Source: Vesta saturnalis
Lineage: Eukaryota > Arthropoda > Insecta > Coleoptera > Lampyridae
Length of the DNA: 64,000 nt
Assembly: GCA_036346205.1 (NCBI GenBank)
Contig: JARFJB010000664.1
Span: 3,347,501-3,411,500, forward strand
Direction: 5' to 3'
Shown one piece after another: positions 46,306-59,600 of the stretch. The notes beneath the pieces were generated by a model that worked only from the letters and a program-made list of their open reading frames with translations, was not told the origin of the DNA and ran no database searches. The position numbers and the translations under genes are program-made. Every line of letters starts with the position of its first letter. Within the stretch, counting starts at the first letter, position 1.

Positions 46306-47302
46306 TTCTAAAAATATATATTGGATTACTCAGTGGCTCAGCGGTAAAGGTGTCAGACTAGTAAGTGAAAGGTACCAAGTTCGAATCTGAGAGTAGTCAA
46401 GTGCTTGGGAAAAAATTATATATAACATATGTATTCGACTCAAGTGCGAAACAGTCCTTCTCAGGACTAAGCCTGATGACGGAAGCAGAGTCGCTTCCGA
46501 AAAGTCGCGCTCTAAAAGCATAAACTGTGGAAATAGGCCGATCAACTCCACTAATAGGAAACCACAGTTACAAAACACTTATAATACAGAACTAACATAT
46601 ATAGCATATTCATTTCAAACACTTATAAATCTAGAGTCAATTCCTTAATTATTTTACTAGATACACATCTTCTAAATATGAGTACCCCTCTATACAACTC
46701 ATTTTACAAAAAAGGCTACCTTGTTTATATACATGTGTGTGAGGATTATGATAACTATGAATATGCAATAAGCTTTGATTTTAGTTCGATCTAGAAGCAA
46801 TGCAAACTTAAATAAAATTCAATGGAAAGTACAGCACCTAACACATGCTGCAAAACTTAATTTGTTTGAAGGAATGAATAACTCTATTATTGCTCTTCCA
46901 TTTTACAAATGGTCTCCTTTACTGATGTTTACCAAGAATATCTATTAACACATGTTCTTAACTCTATTGAGATCATATGGAATACTTTCTCAGTCTGGAC
47001 TTGTTACTTCTAGATTATGTAATAATTTAGTTTATAATAATGTTGTTTTATTTTATATATACACTCATGGACAAATTTAGGGAACGCAGAAGAAAACACT
47101 GGTAATCTTATAACGGCAACAGCTTAAATTTTTTGCAACGCATTCGTTGATTTTTATATTTAATCAAGGTGCAGTGTATTTTGACATTTTCAAACACAAT
47201 CGTTTGTTTATCTGGTATGATCTGTATTCCGATCGTTTTGTGAGATTGACGTGTTAAAGGTTCTTATGACATTAATTTTTCTTCAATAATTGTTGTTAAT
47301 GT

Positions 47303-47381
<79 letters not shown>

Positions 47382-48818
47382 GGTATCGGGATGCGGTCTA
47401 GTTAAAATGAAATGACTATTTAATTCAAGCTTTGAAATCATTTATTTCTTCATCAGGAATCTGTGTAAGATGAACATAAGTGAGAATTAAACAATTAACA
47501 TCATAAAGACTACTTACTAAATGCGAGAATTATAAATTAACTAACATTATTGTACAGAACAGTTGATTACAATTTAAAAACACTACTTAAAAGAAGACAG
47601 TTATTGAAGTCTTTCAAAATTATAAAATTGACATGTATACCTACTGCGTTATAAACTAAAATTCTTAGAAGATATGATTTATGAAAATTGTTGTACTGAA
47701 TCAATTCAAATTAGTACTCAGAATATATGAATAGATGTTGCTGAGATTATCTAGATCAGTTTTGTAATTTAAAGTATCTTGAGTACTGAAAATGTGAGTT
47801 ATTTCAAGGAAAAGTCTGCTTCTATAATTCATTTCTGTGTCTAAAATTTTTACGTTAGGAAAATTTGGAATGTGATTGGTGTTTTTTATATGTTTTTGTA
47901 AAGCACAATAATTTTTTCCTATTTTACAGTCACTTCTATGCTGAGTAAGTCTTGTTTTAAGCCATTGTGATGTTTGTCCAATATATACTTTATTGCATTC
48001 GTTACAAGGAATGGAATATACAACATTAGATTTACTAAAATTGGAGTTCTGTCTTTTAATTTTGAAAAAGTTGTTTGATAGGTTTAATGTTATATTTCGC
48101 TATACGTATTTGTTCGTTGTTTAAGATATTACATAAGATTGGTGTTAAGTTTAGTATGTAGGATTCTTTTGTTAATCATGTTTGTTTGTGTCACAAACAA
48201 ACATGATTAATAAGACTTTCTCAACATAGAAGTGACTGTAAAATAGGAAAAATTCTTGTGCTTTAGCAAAACATAGTAAAAACACCAATCACATTCCAAA
48301 TTTTCCTAACGTAAAAATTTTAGACACAGAAATTAATTATAGAACAGACTTTTCCTTGAAATGACTCACATTTTCAGTACTCAAGATACTTTAAATTACA
48401 AAACTGATCTAGATAATCTCAGCAACATCTATTCATATATTCTGAGTACTAATTTGAATTGATTCAGTACAACAATTTTCATAAATCATATCTTCTAAGA
48501 ATTTTAGTTTATAACGCAGTAGGTATACATGTCAATTTTATAATTTTGAAAGACTTCAATAACTGTCTTCTTTTTAAGTAGTGTTTTTAAATTGTAATCA
48601 ACTGTTCTGTACAATAATGTTAGTTAATTTATAATTCTCGCATTTAGTAAGTAGTCTTTATGATGTTAATTGTTTAATTCTCACTTATGTTCATCTTACA
48701 CAGATTCCTGATGAAGAAATAAATGATTTCAAAGCTTGAATTAAATAGTCATTTTCATTTTAACTAAACCGCATCCCGATAGCATATTTTATAATAACTA
48801 CGGTCGTTACTTCTAAAC

Positions 48819-48893
<75 letters not shown>

Positions 48894-50559
48894 CAGTATG
48901 TCCCCAGATCGACTTTAAAAGAGGAAAATTCTCTTATTTTTGATTTCTCAGAAAATTTCATTCTTGCTGATTTGCCCTGCTTGTTTTCAAACCCCCGAAA
49001 CACAAATTACTTGCTATTTAACTCAAACGGTTCTCGAGATAATATCATTTTTCTTGAAAAATTCGAGCTTTTCGTAATTTTTGAAGTAAATTGATTTGTT
49101 TCAAAGGAAAAATCAAATTGGTCTCACAAGTTTTAATTAATAAATTTAACAATTGATGGTAAAATGAAATGAAATTCTCAAAAAACTGAACTATTAATTT
49201 TCTATTCGAATAATGCTCCTCCTTTTTCCGCACAGATTTCAATGCGAGCTCTGAATTCATTGAAACTGCGCCTTATTTCTTCGATTGAAAGGGACTGGAC
49301 AGCATTCCGTATCCTATTTTTCAATTGCTCTTCATCATTGTCTAATGGCTCACTGTACACAATTTGTTTTAAACGACCCCACAGATAAAAGTCCATTATT
49401 GTGAGATCAGGACTTCTCGGCGGCCATAAAATGGGACCATATCTTCCTATCCAGTTATCATGGAACTCTGTATTGAGCCACTGGCGAACAGTACCGGCAT
49501 AATGAGCAGGGCACCCATCGTGCTGGAAGAACATTTCAATTTGGTAGTTCAATGGCAATTCATCCAGTTTATCAGTTAAAAAAATTTTGCAACATTTCCA
49601 AATATGAATAACGGTTTAAATTTTGAACAAAAAAATATGGGCTAATAATTCCATGGTACGAAACCGCACACCACACATTAACTTTTATCAAACATTGTCT
49701 GCGACTAGCAATTCGGAAGTTTGGATTCGGCCTACTCCAGTAACGGCAATGTTGGGAGGAAACGACTCCGTTAGTTGAAAAGGTCGACTCATCGGAGAAC
49801 ATTATTCGTTTATGAAAATTCGAATCTTCCAAAACTCTATTGCCCATTTCCAAACAAAGATCCAGACGTTTGGCTTCATCACCGTTGTCTAAAGTTTGCC
49901 TAAATTGCGGCTTAAATGGTAAAATTTTGTTCTCCTTGAAGATTCTTTGTAAATGAGATTTACCTATCCCAATTCGTAGTGCCCTCCTTCTTAAAGACAA
50001 CCTTGGAACTTCTGTTGCGGAATGAACGGCGAGAACAGTAGCAGCATCTTCTTCATCGAACAACTTCTTTGGCTTCTTTAGGTTTAAAACCGAGCCTGTT
50101 TGAAGGAATTTAGTTACCAAGTTTCTTGTTCCGGCATTCGAAATGGCAACCTCCGGGTATTTTTGGTTGAATTTTCTGATAACAACTCGGTAGCACTCTT
50201 CCCCAGTTCCGTAACATTGAATTAGATAAATTCTTTGTTGTAAAGTCAACATTATAGCATACAATTCAAATTAGCATGAATTAATTTGCAGTTCAACAGA
50301 ATTATCACATTTGACAATTTCTGTCAGTGGTGTTTTCAATGAAATCCGCCTACTAAAGTTACTTCTAAAAATTAGGAAAAACATTCTAAGTCCAATTTTC
50401 AAGAAAAATGATATTATCTCGAGAACCGTACGAGTAAAATAGAAAGTAATTTGTGTTTCGGGGTTTGAAAACAATCAAGGCAAATCATCAAGAATGAAAT
50501 TTTCGGAGAAATCAAAAATAAGAGAATTTTCCCTCTTTTAAAGTCGATCCGGGGACATA

Positions 50560-50624
<65 letters not shown>

Positions 50625-53600
50625 CGTTGACCATAACACGGTAAAATGGATTGTCTCGATGCCCAAGAGCTACCTGGTGTGGTCCATGGAAGTTGGTCAG
50701 CATTTGGGCCAAATATAGCCCAAAATGTATGTTGTACACCAATTTTGTTGAGGTCACGGAAAAGTGATTGCCTCTATGACTAAGAACCAAATTCTGTGGC
50801 TTGTGAGTGTTGGTTAGCGTTTGGGCTAATTTTTGACCAAAATCTATATTGATACACGAATTTCGTTGGAAATGGGGCAAAATGGATTCTATCGATGACC
50901 AATACTAGTCAGCATGTGTGTCGAATGTTGACGTTGGTCTTTTTACTTGTTTAAAAACTTGCAGAAATACTTTCTATCTACATTATATGAAGACTAAAAG
51001 AACAGTTGGTGATCAAGCAACCAAGCTGACTTACTTTGCCAATTTCCATTGTATTGCTTCGGTGGTAAATTCGCAGGCGCTCACAACTCAGAGAAAAGCA
51101 GTAGGAGCCTTACTTGACCTAAAACAAATGAACCATTTATATTTTATGCTACCTGATCTATGTGTATGAGAACGTTTTGTAATACAGAGCATCGCACATG
51201 AAGATGACACACGAAATATGCATTTAATTGCTTCCGGTGGTAAATTCGCAGGCGCTCACAACTCAGAGAAAAGCAGTAGGAGCCTTACTTGACCTAAAAC
51301 AAATGAACCATTTATATTTTATGCTACCTGATCTATGTGTATGAGAACGTTTTGTAATACAGAGCATCGCACATGAAGATGACACACGAAATATGCATTT
51401 AATTTAGATACATTTCGAAACACGATGTATACTACTGGCAACCCAAATTGTACATGTTGGGCAAGTTTTAATGTTTTTGTCGTACCACATTACGTCGGAT
51501 TTGAACCTGCATGCGTATAAAGTTCAATTAACTCAAAAACTGATGAAGCGCCGTACGTTCGCCCATTGGATGTACGAGCAGAATCAAATCGATGTTGATT
51601 TTTCGAATAAAATGTTGTTTAGCGATTAGGCCCACTTTAATCTCAACGGCTTCGTTAATAAACAAAATTGTCGCATTTGGGCTGATGAAAACCCAAGATC
51701 AATTGTTGAACTTTTCACTCTCAAAAATCCACCGATTGAAGCGCATTTTGGACAGGAGGTAACATTGGGCCATACTTTTTTGAAAATCAAGCTAGAAACT
51801 CCGTAACTGTGGATGGCGAACGTTACCGTAACATAACACTTTTTATGGCCCCAATTGGACGCTAACGATGCGGACGATATGTGGTTCGAACAAGACAATG
51901 ATACGTATTAAGACGGCGCCACATGCTATACAGCCAATGCTACACTGGCTTCGTTGAGTGAAAGGTTTCCTGGTCACATCTCAAGAAACAACGAAATAAA
52001 TTGGCCGCCGAGTTTTTGCTATTTGACCCTTTAGGTGTCTTTCTTTGGGGTTAAATTGTGGCATTAGGACCGTTTTTAAACCTACAAGAAAAATGAAAGA
52101 ACATTTATGGTCACCTAAAGATGTTTCAAACCCATTGTCATCTTCCGGAGTGTATATGTTATCTTGTTCATGTGGAAAAATATACAGTGGAACCACAAAA
52201 CGCAGCTTTGATGCAAGACGTAAAGAACGTATGCGATTTTGTACATTAGGCCAAGCAGAGAAATCTGCGGTAGCAGAGCATGCTTTGAATAATTTAAAGC
52301 ATGAAATTCAATTCGATAATATGGAAATATTGTCAAGACAAACTCATTATTATGTTCGTTTGCAACGTGAATCTATTGAGATATATAAACATCCTAATAA
52401 CTTTAATAGACAAGAAGAAGAAAATCTCCGTTTAAATAGGTTTTGGCATCTTGTAACTATAAAAATGTACAATAGCCTTAATTTTAATGTCAGTTTTTGG
52501 TATGTTTAGGTTCTTTACTGTTTTTTCCTTGACCTTGAAGTAAATGCTTTACCAATTATGTGGTAAGTTACCACAGCACTATAATAATTTTAACATATGT
52601 AGTTGAAATTAAAATTAAAAATTGTATGAAACGTACTACAGTGTGTTTTCACTGTAAAATAACACTTACAATTATCTTTGTTAAATTTGACTGGATTTTT
52701 AATTGATGTCAAGTTTCTGTTTGTAAATGCTTTTATCAAATTCAAATTAAAAGTGTTTCACAACTCAACACTTACATCATAATTTGATTAAATTTTGTTA
52801 AATTTGCTATTTGATTATGGCATTTTTCACTGTTAGCCTTTGTCCGTTAGAGGATGTTCTGATTTCTCATCTTCACAACAGTTTAGTTATATTTAATGTA
52901 TTAAGGATCTAGTTATTCTTTACCAGAATTGTATTCTATAGTTACCTTTATACATTTATGAAACTTTTATATTAATAGCAAGCTTATGTTTTACAATTTT
53001 GTTTCAACATCTTAAACAACTCTGAAAGATTTTATTACTACTTAGAACGATAACTGTAAGTGTTATCGAAACATTTAGATTTGTGTAAAACATCAATACA
53101 AAAATACACTATCGAAAACCCAAAAAGCTAAGTATTTTAAATAAATGTACTTTTAATGATAAAAAAATTATCTCCAATAGTAAAACTTAGGGTTACGCAT
53201 ACTCAGACTAATTTTTATTTGTTAATGTTAGATGTAATTTTAATTACAACTACTTCATAAAAACAAAACAAGCGTCTATAGAAAAGATTTAGTTTGTGAG
53301 GAGTTTGCACAGGCGTATACTAACTTTGCAATTATATGAAATTTTATTTGTTAGTATAATTTAACTACATGCATTCATGCCTAACCATGTGAGCACATAC
53401 GTAATACTAACTTTGTTGTAAGTTCTTTCGATTTGAAACTTTTACAAAAAGATTGCTTATAATTTATATAGTAATGGTTACTGTTTAACTGAATATATCG
53501 AGCGAATTATTAAACGATATGTACAAGCAAAGTGCGCTACTGCTATAAACTACTCATCCTTAATTTGTCATGGTGAAACAACTGCTAAGCTGTGTCAGCT

Positions 53601-56600
53601 TTATTCTTTTTATTTGTTAAATGATAGGTGCTTATGGTTGAGACTTAAAATGAATTTATTGTTGTGCATTGTCTATGAAGAATTTAATTCTGTCATGTTA
53701 CATACAATTTGAGTGATTATTATTCATTGACTGGCTTAAATGACTTCCATCGTTTTCACTTTGTTACTGTGTGCATTTTAGATTATTTGCAACTGTAAAT
53801 AAACTGCATTCTCATTCTAATGTTTTTTCAGGTATTACTTCCTCAGACAATCTTCTCAAGAATGAGGAAAAGTTAAAAAACATTAGTCTAAAAGACACAA
53901 CTCAACTGATAGATGCTAGCGGTGCAGCTGACAATGTGTTAGATGATTTGAACATTACAGCTTCAGTTACAACCAATAAAGAAGTGAATGATGACACATT
54001 AGATAATGAATATTTTCCATCAGATGAAGAGGTTGAGGACAATGATATACAGAAACCACTACAAAGGAAAGATCCAAGTAAGACAAAAACTAGAAAAATC
54101 AAAGATAAAATTCAAAATGTATTTATTAGAAGTGCTACAAAGAATGAGCTAGGTAAAAGATGTAGAAATAAGTTTCATTGTTGCAATTTTTGCAATAAAA
54201 CATTCATTAACATACGAAGGCATTTTATGCTTGTACACAAGGATGAAGTGGAAGTACAAAAATTGATGGCTTTACCATTAAACAGTGAGAGTAGACGAAC
54301 CGGTTTTATTTTATTAACCAGAATTGGAGATTATTACTACAATTGTGAAGTTTTAAAAAAGCGAAGTGGAGAACTAATTTTAGTTCGTCTTCCCTCATCA
54401 GAAGAGAGCAAGAAATGCAGTTTTTCTGACTACGGACCTTGTCCAAATTGTTTGGGTTTTTTGATTAAGCATAATTTATGGCATCATTTAAAGTACAGTT
54501 GTGCTATAAAAATAACCAACGAGCGTAGTCCCTTAAATCGTCACCCAATGAGGGATAGCACAGCACTCTTGACCAACACTTTTTTCAATGAAAAATTTCC
54601 TCGTGAATATGTTAAACACATTGTATCCGCTATGAGAGATGATAGCATTTCCGATGTGGTTAGACAAGATGGTTTAATAACGCAGTTCGGATTAATACAG
54701 TTTGAGAAATATTATCAAACCCAGAATGAGGTAATTAGACAATCAATGAGGCAATTAGGACGCCTACTCTTGCAACTAAGGCAGTTAGATCCAAAAAAAC
54801 TAGACTTAAAAGATTGGCTGCATCTCGAAAATTTTGACGTAATAATTTCCGCTATAAAAAATCTTTGTAAACTTCACTACAGCTTAAAGTCTAAACCACG
54901 TCACTCAATTCCTTCTTTGGCGTTAAAATTGGGATATGATTTGAAAAAGTGCATATCTATTAGAAAAGGGACATGTATTAGAAAAAACGATGTAAACGGT
55001 ATAATGGAACTTAACCAGCTTCTAAATTTAATGGACACAAAATGGTCTGTCAAAGTATCTTTTGGTACTCTAGGTACTTTTACTGATAAACAAATTAACG
55101 TCTCCGAATTACATCTTTTAACAGAGAATATCATAAAAATACACAATTTCATAAATGTACAAATGAAAAAATTCGAAGATACATTAACTCAATCATGCAT
55201 ATTTCAGAACTGGGTTAATCTAGCGTTCATTACTTTAGCTAAAATAACACTTTTTAATAAAAGCAGGTCACGTGAAACACAGCTATTAACACTTGCACAG
55301 TATACTTCACGAATTAAATGGACTGACTGTGTTGCCAAAAAATTGACTAATTCTTTCACACAGTTAGAACTAAAATTGGGAGATCGGGCAACTGTTATTA
55401 AAACTAAAGCCAAACGTTATGGTGAAGTAAACTTATTGTTAACGGATGAAATGGCTGATATGATTAAAATACTATTAAAATACAGAGAACAGTTTGCGGC
55501 TACAGAAAATGTATATGTCTTTGCTAGAAATAAGCCGTCTCTGAATAGCTTTAGAAATTGTGATTGTTTTAGAAAAGTGTGTGATACTATTAAGGTTAAT
55601 CCAGAATTACTTAATAATAGAAAACTTCAGAAATATATTGCAACTGTATTTCAAGTATTAGATTTGAACGAAAAAGAAGTTAAGTGGTTAGTTCATCATC
55701 TTGGTCAAGATGAATTAACTCAACATGAATTTACTGAACTAAAAGAATCACCTGTAAAGCTTGCAAAATTATCAAGAGTCTTACAAGCAATAGAGGAAGG
55801 GCTTGCAGATAAGTTCCGTGGAAAAAAAATGGATGAAATTGACATTAATGGTAGGTATTTAAATAAGTAACTACTTTAAACTGAAGCGAGATTATTAGTT
55901 CTTTTTTCTTATTTTATATCAAAAATCGGTAACTTAATATGTTTGGCTTTATTTTCTGCACTTAATCATATTGTCACGCTCGATGTTTCGGGGCGTAGGG
56001 CGTGACGTGCCATTATGGCATTTCAGGATCGTATGTTTAGTTAGTTGGTAGAGTCAGTACAAGTTCAGTAAAGTAAGCGTACAATAAAATAATATAATAA
56101 AACTTAATCTTACACCATACTGCTGCTGGCCATCTTTGGGAAACACTTACAAATAATATAACAGTAATGTTAATAACTGATGGATAACAACTACCACTCT
56201 ATACTCTAATTATACAGTTATGATTCAATAATGACAATGGTCACAATAATAATAATTATATCCCCATACATGATCCAGGCCTACTATTTATATGGAGATG
56301 AGTTGTGACGTCCTTCCTGTAGAACCAAGGCCTAAAGATGATAAAACAGGCTGCGCATGTTAGGGTCTTGGGTAACCAATATCCGTTATTAGGGAAAGTA
56401 CTGATAGTGAGTTTAAGTTCCTCTAGAAAACTGATGTAACTTCCCTTAAGTTGTGAATAATGAGTAATACTTACGTAATGAGTAATTACAAGATATGAAT
56501 ATTGGATATTGATATGAAAATTGACAATTAAGATCACTATTGTGACAATATGTCTCCCTACCTTTTGATATAAGGGTGAGTTTTTGAACAAATTTATAAC

Positions 56601-59600
56601 CCAGCGGTTTGAATATTAATGAAAGAATAATAACATTAGACTAATTTAATAGAATTTTAACGTGTGAAATAACTCTATAGATACACAAATAAATAAAAAG
56701 CGTGAAAACATGATTGTTGCATTTCTATGGAAATCCTAGAAAATTGCAATTCCTTTTAAACCCATGTCAGATCTTCTTCTTCTTGAATTCAGCGTCTCCT
56801 TAGGAGGTTGCTGATCAACATGGTTTTTCTAATTTTTGACGTGGCTGTATGAAATAATTCTGCTGATGATGACTGTACCATTCTCGCAAGTTGCGGAGCC
56901 AGGAAATTCTGTGTCACCGGATACTGCTGCAACCTGTGATTTTCCCCTGCATTATAAGTTGCAGTATTGCATACTTGTTATTACACACAATATGCCCAAG
57001 GAATTCAAGTTTCTTCTTCTTCACCGTGAATAGAATTTCTAATTGGTTGTTCATTCTATGTAGGACCTCTTGGTTTGTGACTCGATCTTTCCAAGACATT
57101 TCAAGTAGGCGTCTGTATGTCCACATTTCGAACACTTCCAACCTTGTTGTTGTCCATCCTTCTAATCCATATAATAGGATCGGGAACATGTACCACTGTA
57201 GTATTCTTGTTCTTAATTCCAGTGATAATTCTTTGGCTGGCAGTAGTTTCTTTAGTTTAACAAAGGCAGCTTTAGCCTGTTCAATTCTAGTTAGAATCTC
57301 GTCTTTGTGTTTAATCTCTTCATTGACTATTGTTCCGAGATATTTAAACTTTGAAACTTGTTTAATAGTCATGTTATTTACAACCATCTGGCCTCTGTTG
57401 TTTTTTGTCTTAGATGTTATTAGCATTTTTGTCTTGTCAATGGTAATGTTTAGTCCATATTCACTACTAGTTTGTGTCACTTTGTTCAACATTCTCTGTA
57501 GGTCTTCTAGGGTACTCCCAACTAGGACAGTGTCATCGGCATATCTAATATTGTTTATAAGCTTGCCATTTATTGACATTCCTGCTGTTCCTCTGCCAAT
57601 GCTTCTCGAAATATGTATTCTGAATAGATGTTAAATAGCATTGGAGAGAGGATACATCCTTGTTGCACTCCTTTTTTTATACAAATTCTTTCTGAAAGAG
57701 TATCGTCGACATTCACATAGGCCATTTGTCCCCAGTAAAGGTTGGAAATTATTTGTATATCATAATAATCGATGTGCAAGTTCTTTAATATTTGTAATAG
57801 TTTCTTTGTTTTATGTTGTCGAAGGCCTTGCTGTAATCAATGAAACATAGATATATGTCTTGGTTAACATCTAGACACTTCTGTGACAAAACGTTAAATG
57901 CAAATATTGCTTCTCTCATGCCCATACCATTGCAGAACCCGAACTGCGTGTCCGACGTTTCAGTCTGGCATTTGTTAAATATTCAGGTGTGGATAATGGA
58001 ATATTTTTAAAACGTGACTTATGAGTGGGTAGTCATCACACCTGGATGCTCTAGGCTTCTTCGGGATTGGTACAAAAATCGACAACAGCCACTCGTGGTA
58101 TGGTAAGAATTTCAGAATTTCACAGTTGCTGCCATAGCTTTAGCTTCGCTATCATTTCTGTGATTATTGTACCATTGTCATCTTTATGTCACTTGCTTAG
58201 TTGTAGTATCTGTGATGTCTTTGATCCTTTTATGTACATTGAAGCTGTCCTGTCGTTGTTCAAATTCTTCGATTTCTCTGCACCTTTCTACCATCCAGGT
58301 TTATTTTGCTATTCGAATTTTGTTTCCTATTGTGTTATGTATCTGTTTGTATTTCGTGGGATTTTTGTTCTTATGATTCCTTCTTTCGTTCATAGGTTTC
58401 AGGATTTCGTCAGTCATCCATTTTTGTTTCTTCTGTTTTTTACTTCTTCCAACATTTTTTTCTTGAGCTGTCACTATTGCATCGTTGATGTGCCAACATT
58501 TTTCGCTAACTAGATTTCTCCTATCTTCTTGTTACAGTTTGCCAAGTCTTTGATTCAGAGCAAATGTTACGTTTTCTCGGATTTCTGGTTGTTGTAGTTT
58601 TCGCATGTCTACGTTGTTATTACTCCTATTATTTTGTGTTTGTTTATTTTTCAGCTTGAGAAACATATCTAGGATAACCGGGTTGTGATCGGAATCAACG
58701 TCTGCACCAGGATATGTTTTTACTGCTTTTATGGTGTTTCTAGCTTTCTTATTAACTGGGTTATAGTCTGGTTTCTGACTATTCTGTTTTCGTTGTCTCC
58801 TGGTGCTTTCCACGTGTAAAGTCTCCTTTTTGGTAGTTTAAATAAGGTGCTACTAATTACTAGATCTTCCTCTATACAGAATTGCAGCAATCGCTCTCCG
58901 CGTTCATTTCTAGTCCCCAGTCCAAATTTGCTCACATAATCCTCAAAGCTTTCTTCTCCAATTTTTGCATAATAATCGCCCATTATTATAGTGACGTAAC
59001 GATTTCTTCTTGCTTTTAAGCTATTTTGTAATTGTTCATAGAATGCTTCTATTTCATTGTCATCTTTGTCAGCTGTAGGAGAGTATACTCGTGTCAGGTT
59101 TAGCTTACCTATATTTGTTTGTAGTTGGATCATCATGACTATCTGAGTATGGTACAAAATTTATTACCGACTTATTGATATTTTTACCTAGCAAAATTCC
59201 AACTCCATTATAGTAATCCTTTTCTGTATTTCCCGAGCAGTATAAAGTTCCCATATCGATTGTAATCGTTCAAGAGTTGGGCCATCACACTTCGCTTATT
59301 CCAAATATGTGTGGCCTTTCCATCTCTCGGCTGGCATTGCATAGTTTTCCCGCTTGAAATAAACTACGCACATTCCATGTTGCCATTCTAATTTTGTTTC
59401 TAATTATATTAGGATGATTCCCTTGATAGGCTGACGGGGGTATTCTTAGCACCGTCTCTCCATTGAAGGGGTGCCCCGGACTGACGGCAATTTCTTGTTC
59501 GTTTTCAACCATGTGATTGCTAGTTGGGTCCGGCCTGGATATTTCATTTCCCCAGTACCACCTATATCTAGGAGGCATTCCCCTATCCGCCACCTAGGGA

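Larger units (their letters stand above)
46262..47306 (-). repeat. Right arm of the ~1.05-kb inverted duplication
   Basis: Inverted copy of 42,903-43,975. It ends inside Tc1 sequence at a new (TA)n tract, showing that the copied segment broke within the Tc1 element. Confidence 0.92.
47383..48785. mobile_element. Palindromic Penelope-like element fragment
   Basis: Arms of about 575 bp (47,383-47,958 and 48,205-48,785) are inverted copies around a 245-bp centre. The left half encodes a minus-strand GIY-YIG endonuclease, and the plus-strand copy in the right half is broken. The ends have a CTGATGAAGAAAT...ATTTCAAAG hammerhead-like remnant. It reads as a head-to-head pair of 5'-truncated copies. 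Confidence 0.8.
28528..53831 (+). other. Proposed 25-kb intron filled with transposons
   Basis: It starts GTAATT and ends with a pyrimidine-rich TTTTTTCAG. Both ends are phase 1. Its content is annotated separately. If the joining is wrong, the region is simply intergenic. Confidence 0.5.

Noticed and set aside
46324..46398. Functional tRNA-Thr gene
   Set aside because: Internal stems pair poorly although the A and B boxes are good; kept only as tRNA-like.
51626..51898. 90-codon minus-strand frame
   Set aside because: Antisense of a broken transposase whose motifs are on the plus strand.
55972..56140. Solo LTR starting TGTCACGC
   Set aside because: No matching end, target duplication or second copy could be found.
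56891..57634. 247-codon plus-strand frame with hydrophobic stretches
   Set aside because: Complement of the LINE reverse transcriptase, which has the YADD and other motifs on the minus strand.
58067..58513. 148-codon plus-strand frame that looks membrane-like
   Set aside because: Antisense of the LINE linker region; Phe/Ser-rich composition comes from the reverse complement.
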